Below, in pieces: positions 41,007 to 53,000 of a stretch of 64,000 nt of DNA. The stretch's first letter is position 1, and the number at the start of each line of letters is the position of its first letter. The stretch is from Tretioscincus oriximinensis. Taxonomy: Eukaryota; Chordata; Lepidosauria; Squamata; Gymnophthalmidae. The notes below the pieces were generated by a model. The model made no database searches, had not been told where the DNA came from, and saw only the letters and a list, made by a program, of their open reading frames with translations. Where the stretch lies: contig JAJVDF010000413.1 of the NCBI GenBank assembly GCA_022410635.1, positions 390,637-454,636 of the forward strand, given 5' to 3'. A program made the position numbers and the translations under genes.

Positions 41007-44000
41007 TCTTAATTATTAATTATTAATTATTAATTATTTCTAAAGTTTATCCCGAGTTCACCCAGCTTGCTTCATCATGGAGAAGTGTGGAACTGAACCA
41101 GGAGACTACCAGGTAAGAGTTCAGGACTCTAACCATTCCACCAAACTGGCTCTTACCTGCTCTCAACTGATAGTAAATAGCCTTGAGAAAGCCTTGAGAA
41201 GATTGTCCTTCACTGCACAATCACAATCAGACTAAAAGTCACAAAATAGAATAATTCAAGTGCTAGAATAATTCAAAATCTGATGGAATGAATTGGTAAA
41301 GTTGGGGAATAGCTCAAAAAAACCACAAAAGCATTTTTGGGTGTGGTCCCTTGGAACCTGGAACTGATTCATCCTTACACAGGAAAATCTAGTTGCTATT
41401 AAGCTATGAACTTTACCTCAAGTTTATAAACTTCATGGATTACTGCAACAGGAAAATTAAGTCTTTCACCGTGATCTCTTAGTTTAGCTGTCTGTGTTTC
41501 TAAGTTCTGCAGTTCCACTTCAGAGGTATCCATTATCTGCATGAAAAACGTCAAAAAAAGAGGTGCCCTGTGAATCCATTATGACTCCCAATAGCTACAT
41601 TTACAAATCCACATTTTCTTAGTAATAACAGGTGATGTAGCAACAACAACATTTATTTATAATGGCCTTTTCACCAACTGGCATTGCACACAGCTTTTGT
41701 TGCTTTCTCCACAACAGACACATTGTGAAATAGGCGAGTCCAGCATTCTTATTATTACACCAAACTGGCTCTCAATATGCCATTGGCTTTGAGGGGAGTA
41801 TTTATAGATTTCCCAGGTTAGTATCTGGTACTTCAAGATCTCAGATGATCCTCATCTATTTAGATACAAATTAGCTTAGCTTTCATGATCAGAATTGAGG
41901 TTAGAACTATCTGGGTTATGGATGACTTGGTTGAAGGATATGTTATGCTTTGGGGAAGTTGTTTGATAAACCCAGTAGGTATTTCAGTCAACTAGAGAAA
42001 CCAGATGTGACATAATATAAAAACAGGAAGCCAAAAGACTTTTAAAAGATTAAGAGTCCTAATGGATTGGGCCACATACCACCTAGTCCTCAATTCCCAG
42101 AAAATGGCCTTCAGAGACACTACATAAGCATCCATTCCAGATTAGGGGAAAAGGGGGGCAATACTGATGAATCAATTGAAGTCTAGATCTATACCTGCAA
42201 ACAATCTTACAAGGTAGTTCAACAATGGCTTCTGGCCATTCTCAAGCAGAAGATGAAGGTAATGCCCTCAACTACTTTCAACACTTTGTAAACAGTTTTC
42301 AAAGTCATCCTGCTTGCTTTTCCAATCTGGAGATGGCATCTCAAGAAGCTACATTTATTTATTTATTTATTTATTTTATTTACATTTCTATTCCGCCCTA
42401 TACCTGAAGGTCTCAGGGTGGTTAGCAATAAAAACTAACAGGTTAAAGCAACAATATCTAAAAGTAGGGAAGGGAGACTATGATTCATATGATATGATAC
42501 GAAGAATATGATACAATGGATTTGAATATGCAGTTCAGCAACAAAATGCATTCAACATGCAAAGCACAAAAAGCTATATGTGCTGCCCTGTGGTTGGCCA
42601 TCCTAAGACCTTTGGTTATAAAGTGGGATATAAGTACAAATACATACATAAATAAATAATTCTTCCATGATCTAACCAGTGACCAGAACCATACTTTCAA
42701 TGTTTCTCTACCTTATATTGCCAGTCCCATTTTATATACCAACAACATTTAGAGTTCATGCTAGATCTTCAACAGAAATTCTGGGTGGGGACTGGATGAT
42801 GATTGATGATTTCTTCTTCTTTTTTTAGAAGAACTCAGTCAATTGTAAAACCCATTGTAAAATCATAATATAACAAACAATGTCCAAAATGCATTACCAT
42901 ATGGAAATTGTAAGAAGTGCCTTCCTGATGATATGGTCATCCGACTAAGCATAAATAAACTATTCTATACGCATTACCATTCTTGTTTAGTCCCTCCAAA
43001 ATACAAAATTTATAACAATAACAGTAGCTAAACTTTACTTTTGTACCAAATATATTAATTAAAAACCATCAATGTTGATAAATTAACTGTAAAAATTCAA
43101 GGTCCACTGGAACCAGTAACTTGTTTATTTTATATACTTAAAAACCACACAGAATTACTTATTTTGCAGCATAAACAAATAGCAGAAGACAAAGAGCATA
43201 AATAAATGAAGCCCCAATATGAAATCTTTGGATTATGACCATTCATTAGGCAAACTTGATAAGCAGTGAATGGATTCACCATTAAATCCAAGATATATAG
43301 AACCATATTTAGGATATTTACTTTTGCTCTTCCATCCACCAATGAGTACTGATTTTTTTGTGAGTAGTTTTCAACAGCCACTTTTCTTTCCAGCAGCCTC
43401 AGTTATCCTGTTCAGATTACTGCCTTGCCAGTGCTCAACTGCTGATTCAGTTACTTGAGTTACAATGGTATAGCTTAGCAACACACTCATAACAACCTAT
43501 TTTGGCCTGTAGAATACTTCCCAAAGTACAGACTGATTTGTGTATCAGCCAACCTAGAAAACTGGAAGCTAAACAAACAATACAGCAAACACATAACTAC
43601 GTGTCCCTCCCTTTCTAGTTGGTCAAGCACGGTATTCAACCGGAGAGGCATAGTGGTACAGTGGTTATGAGCCCTGGATTTCAGCAGGGAAACCAAGTTC
43701 AAAGCTCTATGTCAGCTGTGGAGAGGGTTGAGTGTCCTCTATTGGCTTCAGCTCTAGCCAACCCACCTATTTGAAAGCAAGGAATTGTGATTAGATAAAT
43801 AGGGACCATCACAGCATGGTAGGAAAGATAGGATGTAAGTCTTTGAGCAAAAAATAAGCTTGTAAATTGCTTTGAGTCCATTCGGGTGAGAAAAGTGGGG
43901 TATGAAAACCCAGTACTACTTCTTTCTAAAAATATACATTTTTAGTGTACATAACTCCCTCTCCAATTACCTACCGGTTTTACAAAGCAATTCTTTATTG

Positions 44001-47000
44001 TGTGTGGTGTTTGTTGAGATATGCCACCATGGATGGAGTAATTATGCAAAGGCTTCCCAGAAATCTGTCCAATAGACAATCCTCTTTTCAGCCCTATCTG
44101 GAAATCCCAGATTTCATACAAATCACTTCACACAAAGCTAAAACTTTCCCAAAGAACTACTCTCACTGATGCCACTCCTGACATGTTTGTATATATAGTT
44201 ATGTAAATAGTTCTGCTATAGTTGTATGTATTGCCATTGTAAACATATTATTCTCTGTAAACATATTAATAAGCTGGTGGTTCCACTACAAGCAGTAGAG
44301 GGGACTGGCTAAGCCTGAGGGTGCCACATATTTATCTATTTAAATTTCTATACCTCTTATTCTCAAAGGTATCAGGGCGGTTAACAATAGAAATTTAGTT
44401 AAGGTATTAAAAACAGCCATAGGGAAGGTAGAGCAGTTTTCTCAGCTAAAGGACAGGCCAAAGAGGTGCAGAGGAAAAAGGCCACATTGGTTAAAATCAC
44501 TACCGCACAATCCGTGTACATTGAGTTGACTTTATTATTACAGCCCAGTGTGCAACATACTCTTCCTGGGCAAGGCACTGGAGAAGGCTATGACTATTCA
44601 ATTATGCACATTCAGAAATCACTTGAAGATGCATCTCTTTGGCCTGGGCTTTGGCTGAGAGAACTGACCTTCCCTACTTTTGACGGTGTTTTTATAGTAA
44701 ACCGCACTGAGACCTTCGGGTATAGGGCGGTATAGAAATGTAAATAAATATGGTATTTACTCAAATATAGAACAAATTTTTCAGCACATTTGAAAAAGCC
44801 CCCCTCGTTCTATAGTCGGGTCACATCATTCAGCCTGTAAGAAGGAACCTCCTTCTTGCTTTTTTCTGCTTCCCTGCTGCAGCTTCCGTCAAGGACTCCA
44901 CCCCACAGACACTTATTCTACCGGTGCTGCTGCCTGGGGAAGGGAGGGAACTGCCCTTTGGGGCTTTTTCCAGCCTTGGCTTGATCCCTCTCGTCTCCCT
45001 CAGCAGCAAGGAAGAGGAAGACCTCCAGCCCAGCCCAGACGACAAGGGAGAAAACAAGCCCCAAGGGTGATTTTTAAAACGTTTTTATTGCACCGCCCCT
45101 CTCCTGCAGGTCTCCTGCTTTTCCCAGCCAGCGCAGCCTTCCCTTTCCTTTTTCAGGAATGTCTGGAACAAGCTTGGCCATCCACATTCAGGGGCTGCCA
45201 TAGTCTACACTAGGCATGTGGGTGGCAGGCTCCAATTCTGAAGTCCAGTTCAGAATAAAGCTCAATGAGGAAAGGGCCTTAAAATCAATTAAAGTCTTGA
45301 CCCCACTGAGCCTTATTCTGGGCTGTATCTCAGTACAGATCTTGGCCATCCAAACAGGCCAGTGTAGGCAATGGCAGCCCCATGGGCCTCCTAAAGTCCA
45401 CTCTTACATGTGGATGACAAGCTCCAATTCTGAGGTCCAGCCCTGAATCTTTATTGAGGACAGCCAGGGTCTTAAATAAACAAGGTCTAAAAGCTTTGTC
45501 TGCTTATGTATGAATGATAGTGGTAATACAAATGATCTTTTTATATATTGGAGATTCTTATACCATATTTATATGATATATTCATTTTATATTGATCCAC
45601 ATATTAAGTAACTGATGGATTTATAGTTTGGGATTTTTAAAGGGTTTTTAAGATTTTTTTGTGGCAGCTTTCTAAGGGACTTGCGGTTGTTTTTCTGGTG
45701 TGACATATTCCTGGTTTTTCATTTCAATTGTGTTGGTTGTTTTATAACAATAACAAATGACCAGCTTCCAGTATTTCATCTTCTGGCAGCATCTTTGTTT
45801 CCAGCTTTAGCTGGCAGTAGTGGCATCATCAGCAGTAAAAATGTGAAAAATGTGAAACAGGAATTATTGTGCTAGTGGCAGGGCACGTTGCAAACTCTAG
45901 TCCAAACAGGAGGCAGCTTCTGTCCAGTCTGTGCAGGGTATTACTGTCCTGCAGACTATAGCTCCCAGTCTGCGCTGCCCACACAGGAAACATTTTTGCT
46001 GCTACATGAAGTTGGCTCAGGGAGTGGTCTATAATCAGATTACCTATTAAATACCATCTTTTGGAGCTGAAGAGGCCTAAATGTTGCAGCCTGATTTTGA
46101 GGGCATTCATCAAATTTTCCCTCCATTCTTCCACACAGGGTAGCCCCCAATTCTGCTATATTTCTTCTGTTTAAAAGTGGTTTAAGTGGATTGAACAGGC
46201 ATGAGTTAGTTCACTTTTTAAAAAAATAAATATTCAAAAACATTTAACCTACTGATGCTTTAACTCATCTAATTTTATTGGTATCTATTTTTATTTTGAT
46301 ATTTACCAGTAGCTGCTGCATTTCCCACCCTCATTTTATAGAATACACAACTTCTCCAGAGCCATGTTCATGATGGTCATAGGACCATTTGATTTAGCAT
46401 CCTCGTACAAGGCAAGCCAGGCACTTGTAGGAATTGTATAAGAACTGAAAGCAAATAATAACCATTAAGCATCCCAAGCAGCTGGCCTAAACATGGACAC
46501 CTACAGATATTTTGCCATCGCAATTTGATCAAAGCTCATAGGCAAAACAAAACAGTTATTCCAGTTTTGAGAACAAAACCACCAAAAAAGAGAAATCAGA
46601 TAAAATTGTCCAGCATTGAGCACCTAATTGTGCTCTATTTTCAAATAATATGTGCCATTTAATTACCTGGATCTGTTTGAAAACACTGAGCCCACTCCCA
46701 GCAGTGAATTCCTTGTGCAGTTCAGTTTTTTTCTCAGTCAACGTATCATACAACTGCCTGATTTCTTTCTGCAACAGAGACAAGCAAACAACCAGAGTGA
46801 ACCCAGAAATGCTTTACACAGAATGGAGGGATAATTAAAGCATAATTCGCCCTGGTTGCTTAATCAGTGTCATTCTTCATGTCCAGATATATGTATAGAG
46901 AAGGCTATGGAACTGCTTGATTTCAGAACAAACAAGAAAGAAATGATGCCTCGTTTTGTAATCACTGACCCGTTTGTTTCAGGCAGGGGCCTATTTGGAA

Positions 47001-50000
47001 GATGAAGGGTTAAACTATCCTGGGTGAAGATACAATGTAGGTCAGAGGTAACCACTTCCATTCTCCAAGATGAGGATGATTCAGGCAAGTTTACCTATTT
47101 GACAGATCCCTGAGGGTGTAAGCACTTTCTAGGCTTGACCATCAACCATATCCACATCCAACTGAATATCCAAGCAAGGACATGAGACCTATTCAAACCA
47201 TCCACCTACAAAATCCAATATGTGCCAATTCAAGCAGTGGTAGGATTAATTCCTGGCCTGCATAAGCAAAATCAACGTAGTGTAAACCTGGTGAGGCCAC
47301 GTTTGGAATACTGTGTACTACACTTGATCTTAGCCAAAAGGCCGAGAAGTGATGGAATACTGTGTACAGTTCTGGTCACCACATCTCAAAAAAGATACTG
47401 TGGAACTACAGGAGGTGCAGCACAGGGCAACAAGAATGATTAAGGGACTGGAGCACTTACCTCATGAAATCCAGCTGCAACATCATGGCCACATCGGCCT
47501 TGAAAGACAGTATTTAAGAAGTCCAGCAAAGGAGCTAGCAGCACTTTGAGACTAACTTGAGAAAAGTGGTTGGCATAAGCTTTCGTAGACAGGTCTACTT
47601 CTTCAGATGCTTCTTCAGATCTGAAGAAGTAGACCTGTCTACGAAAGCTTATGCCAACCACTTTTCTCAAGTTAGTCTCAAAGTGCTGCTAGCTCCTTTG
47701 CTGGACTTTCTGCTAGACTAACATGGTTATTTCTCTGAAATTTACTACCATGAAAAGCATTTAAGAAGTGATCTAATTGAGGTTTATAAAATCATGCATG
47801 GAATGGGTAAGGTAAATAGAGAAAAAATATTTTCTCTATCACACAACACTAGAACCAGGGGGCATTCCTTGAAACTGATAGGCAGAAGAGTTATATTCTT
47901 ATGTTCTTATGAGAGGCAAGGGAAAGTATTTTTTCACCCAGAGAGTCATTAGTCTGTGGAATTTACTTCCAGAAGAGGTGATGATAGCTAAAAGCCTGGA
48001 TAACTTTGAGACAGAATTAGACATGGATTATACCCACGGACACCAAGGGTATGAATAGCTACCAGGATGGATCTTTTGATGCTGCCTCCAGGATGGAGAG
48101 CAACAGGTAGAAATCCTGAAATACCATTTGCAGAGAGTGGAGAGCAGATGAAGGTTTTGCCTTCTTTTGCTTCTGACTGCCCAGGTGCAATTTGTGGAGC
48201 ACTGTGTGAAACACAATGCTGCACTAGATGGGTTCCGGGCCAATTCAGCAGGGCTCCTCTTATGTTCTTATGTATTTCTCCACTTGCAGGGGATAGAGTG
48301 GGGTGTGTGTGTGTGTTCCAGCTGGAGCAGTCCACTTGACACTGGACAAGACTTCCTGTATCTGGTGGCCTACCCTGGACAGGCCCCTCTGCTGTTCCAT
48401 GCGCTTGTGAAACTCACACAAGCTATGTAGTTCACTACAAGGACTCTGATGGAACCCTAGAACCCCATTTTAGTAGAACTGAAGTGGGTCTCCTTGCTAC
48501 TCCAACTCATGACAATATGCACTGTTCCACACACCTCCCTAGGCTTTTCTAGCAGTTTCTGGCACCTGGACAAAACTATGCTCCATCCAAGCAGATGGAA
48601 AAACCTATCAGGGGGCAAACTCTCTCTAGCCACACCCAACCGAGGAAGAAGATGCCCAGAAGTATGCCAGGTCTTGTGGGGATACCACTAAGTGTGCAAC
48701 AGGACTCTGATTTTTTTCCAGATGTGATTGCATTAATGAAGGAACTGCAAATGATGAAATAATCAAATTAACATTAACATTAAAAGACAGGAATGAACTT
48801 CAGCTACCTGGAAATTACTGTGGTGGTTCATCTCTTCTTTCATAGATTTGCCTTTAGAAGTAGCAGCTGCTTGAGTCTGTTGGAGCCGTGTCTGCAAGTT
48901 GTTAAAATACTGAGAGAACCTATCAGGGTTACCCCCAGCACACGTGATTGATTTCAAAAGGTCATCTTTTTTCTCACCAATGTCTGCATGAAGTTTTTGG
49001 AGCTCTTCAGAAAGAGTCTGAGAGAAAGAGAGACAAAGAAAGCAAAGTAAACTAAATGAACACGATTTGATGAACATTTTAATAATGAATTTCAGAGAAA
49101 TAGCCGTGTTAGTCTAGTAGAAAGTCCAACAAAGGAGCTAGTAGCACTTTGAGACTAACTAGAGAAAAGTGGGTAGCATAAGCTTTCATAGACAAATCTA
49201 CTTCTTCATCTGAAGTAGACTTGTCTACGAAAGATTATGCCACCCACTTTTTTCTAGTTAGTCTCAAAGTGCTACTAGCTCCTTTTTGGACATTTTAATA
49301 ATGTTTACGTATTATTAGTGTCTACGCATTAGTAGCGTCTACGAAAGCTTATGCCACTCACTTTTCTCCTGTTAGTCTCCCAGTGCTACTGGCCCCTTTG
49401 CTGATTTTAATAAGTAAATGGCTAGCCAGTTAAGATCAGTAGGAGTAACACCATCTAATAAGTAACATACAATTAGAGAGTTATCAAAGAATCCAGCATT
49501 TTGAGGTATAACGAACCATGATAGAGTTCAGAATTTTGGCAGCCTCCAGAGAGAAAAGGAGGAAGATGAGCAGGAAAGAAGGAAGACACAAGGAAGGGAA
49601 GGAAGGAAAATAAGCCCAAAGGATGACCCTCTGGATCTGTTCTCACTTTTCTACCCATCAGTTTCAAGGAGTGCCCCCTGGTCCTTGTGTTGTGTGATAG
49701 AGAAAACATTTTTTCTCTATTCACCCTATCCATCCCATGCATGATTTTGTACACTTCAATCAGATCACCTCTCAAACATCGCCTTTCGAGGCTGAAAAGA
49801 CCCAGACGTTGCAGCCTGGCTTCATAAGAAATATACCAGTAAGTTTCATTTCTATTATACCAATTTTAGGAATCAAAAGCCTTTGGGTTTCTCATTCCTG
49901 AGATTTTTTTCATATCCATTGTTTAGTCAGCAGCTTTTAGATTCTGTGAGTTTTTATTTTGTTGGCTGATTCATGACAGGTATTTTTAATAAATCCTTGA

Positions 50001-53000
50001 GAATCCTTGCCAAAACTCTGAATAAAGCAGAGAAGTACAGCATCTTCCTGAACTTCACAGGTCCATTTCTCACTTTAGTTTTGAGAAGAGGAAAGAATTC
50101 ACGATCAGTCATTAAATAAAAAGATTTTTGTGCAGCATGATGTTCTTTTTATACGGTCAGTAAAAAGCAATCTTCCTCATTTAGTGTAATTCTTGTAACT
50201 TATGTTTTTAAAGCTTTTTGCCCTCTGTAGCATGTCTGCCATTAGCACTGATCTTGATTAGTAGACTGGCCTCCAAGTTTTTTCAACCTCTTGTTTCCTG
50301 TGCCCTACACAAAGGTTTGCAGGAAACTAAGTATGGCATATGAAAAGAAGACAGTGAAATGCAAATGGATTGGAGAATTTTTTGAGAAGGGTGAAATTTA
50401 TGCCTTATCTGTAAATGGGATGTACAGAGAATTCACCTCATGTGTAGAACTTTGGGGCAAAGATTTCAGGGGAAGCTTTGCTTTTGTCTTCTGCTCAAGA
50501 TGCCCAGAAGCAATTAGCAGGCCACTGTGGGAGGATGGACTAGGTTGGCTGTTCTTATATTTAATCCTAACCCTTTAGAATCTTCTGCCTGGTTATTAAC
50601 ATGCAGTATCTACAATTACCATAATGCAACAGGCTAATTATGCTAGACGCAAACAACTAAAGATACAAGAGGCATGCAGAGGCATAAATGGCACAGAGGT
50701 CAAGGGATGGTCTTTCAATTGAGTGATGCGTTGTCTAAGCCTTGTGTCGGGAGTAGAAAGGAGTTTGCGCCCTCTACTAGCCTTAGCTTCAGCCAATTCA
50801 GCTGTTCGAAAGAAAGTAGATTTGCAATTTACATTTCAAATAAATTAATGACCACACTTTGGTGGGGAAGACAGAATAGATGAAAGCCTTTGTGTGAAAA
50901 TTAATCTTGTACACCGCTCTGAGTAACTTTGGGTGAGAAGGGAAGAACCAAAAGCAGCTTAGCCCTTTATAAGTATGTGCCATGACGATGAGGAATAAAT
51001 AGCATCTATTTATTTATGCCATTTATAAACCCACTTTCCCTCCAAATAATTCAAGATAATGCACACCATTTTCAACCTCTCCAACTCATCCCCACAATCC
51101 TGTGTGGTAGGACACATTGAGAAGTTACATCTGGTGCACCTTCATCTAGTTTCTTTCTTCCTTAAGAGAACATAAGAGAATTCCTGCAGAACTGGGCCAC
51201 AGCCTATATAGTCCAGTGTTCTGTCTCTCACAGTGACTCACCAATCACACATGGGCAGTCTGCAGCAGAAGGCAAAACCTTCTCCTCAACTCTCTGAAAA
51301 AGACTTCCTACCTTCCCTTCCTTTCATGATAAATCAACATTCATAAAAGATGGTCCATTTTTAATGTGCCTATGCAAGCTAAAATGTACATATAGCAGTG
51401 GACCTGATGAGTTCACCAATACGTCTTTTTCTGCTTACCTCATAGAGGGCTTGTTGCATGGGTACCTCTTCACTGGTGAGTGCATAATTATTTAACATCT
51501 GTTCCATGTTGTTCAAGCAATGGCTGATTGCTAGAAGCAGCTCAAAGAGCTTCTGGTCCAAGCCTGAAGAAATTTCTCCAGCTAAATTTCCCTGTATAGA
51601 TATGATGAATAGATATGATTTGTTCCATTTCCTCCAAGCCTTTCTAGTTGCATCAAAGCACAGTACAAATATAAAAGAACATAAGCAATGGTCCATTAGT
51701 CTGGATCCACAGCCCATCTAATCCATTGTTTCCTCTCACAGTTGTCAACCAGGTGCAAAGGAAGTTCTGCAATAATACACAAGCACACAGCTTGCTTTGG
51801 TTTGTAGTCTTCCAACAGTTGCCCTTCAAATAATGCTACCTCTCATATCAGAAGTAATTCCACCGCTATCAGAACCAAGAGTCATTGATAGTCCTGACTT
51901 CCATGAATTGGAATGTAGTTAGACACACCTCAAAAAAAACCGTGCAAAAATTCCAATACGTTCTCCCTAAATTTGCTTCAACTCAAAGCCTGGAAATGGA
52001 TGCCTCTTTTATATTTAATACTAATAACATACATAGTGACTCTTCCCTTTAGTTACATTGAACAGGAAGCTATATATGCACAAAGGAGGGAAGTATAGTC
52101 AAACACGGTACGGAAAAAAATGCTAACAGGAAGCAACCAATCAGGATCATGTAAGGTTGAGTAGGCAAGTGGCCAATCATTGGCAAGAACCCACTATCAT
52201 GGCCAAGCCTGGAGGCAAAAAACAATGAAGAAAACCTCTCCCCAATCACCATCTTTGATTCCATTTTTTCTTTCTCCAGTCCCCATCTCTTTCCAAAGAT
52301 ACACAGAGAGCCTCACTCCAGGCACACAAAGAAGGAGGAGGAGAAGGAGCAGAAACAAAAGATGAAGGAGAAGGAGGAGAAAAACTGAGTTTTTATACCC
52401 TGCTTTTTTCACCCAAAGAGGGGCTCAAAGTAACTTATAAGCTATTTTTCATCCAAAAGCTTACACTCTATCTTTCCATTACACTGCGATGGTACGTATT
52501 AATCTACTTGCAATTGTTTGCTTTCGAACAGCTACCTTGGCTGAAGCTACGGCCAGTAAAGGGTGTTCACCCCTCTCCATGGCAGACATGTGGGTCTCGA
52601 ACACAGGCCTCCCTATTGAAAGACCGTTGTTTTTAACATTGGCACTACCGTCCATATAAACATATTAAACCAACAAATCCTCTGGACTGGATGGCTTATC
52701 TGGTCTGTTTTACAAATCTTTATCTGACATATTAGTGTCTCACATGATATCTCTCTACTATTTTATACTTATTTTAATCAGGCACAATTTCTCCTTCATA
52801 GGTGCAGATGCATCCATATAAACTGACTTTGCAGCGCTATTATTCAATCTAATGAAATAAAATACTTTTGTGATTGTTATTGCCAGTTCACAAACTTAAA
52901 TTACAGTACTGCCCTTTGCAATAAAATGGCAAGGAAACTTTCTCTTCCTCCTGAATTTCACTACAAATCCTGTAAAGTTTTGGGATCCTACAAGCTGTCA

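Larger units (their letters stand above)
47284..48275 (+). mobile_element. CR1 LINE 3' end carrying two later insertions
   Basis: TGGTGAGGCCACGTTTGGAATAC, CTCAAAAAAGATACTGTGG, GCAACAAGAATGATTAAGGG, CACCCAGAGAGTCATTAGTC and the tail AGCAGGGCTCCTCTTATG TTCTTATG. It is interrupted by a U2 snRNA fragment (47319-47352) and by a hairpin element (47522-47758). Confidence 0.88.

Noticed and set aside
47317..47353. Functional U2 snRNA gene
   Set aside because: Only the first ~35 bases are present, without promoter elements or the 3' domain, inside a target duplication.
50291..50578. 95-codon plus-strand frame with Cys/Trp
   Set aside because: No gene context; the 3' part looks like a decayed CR1 tail.
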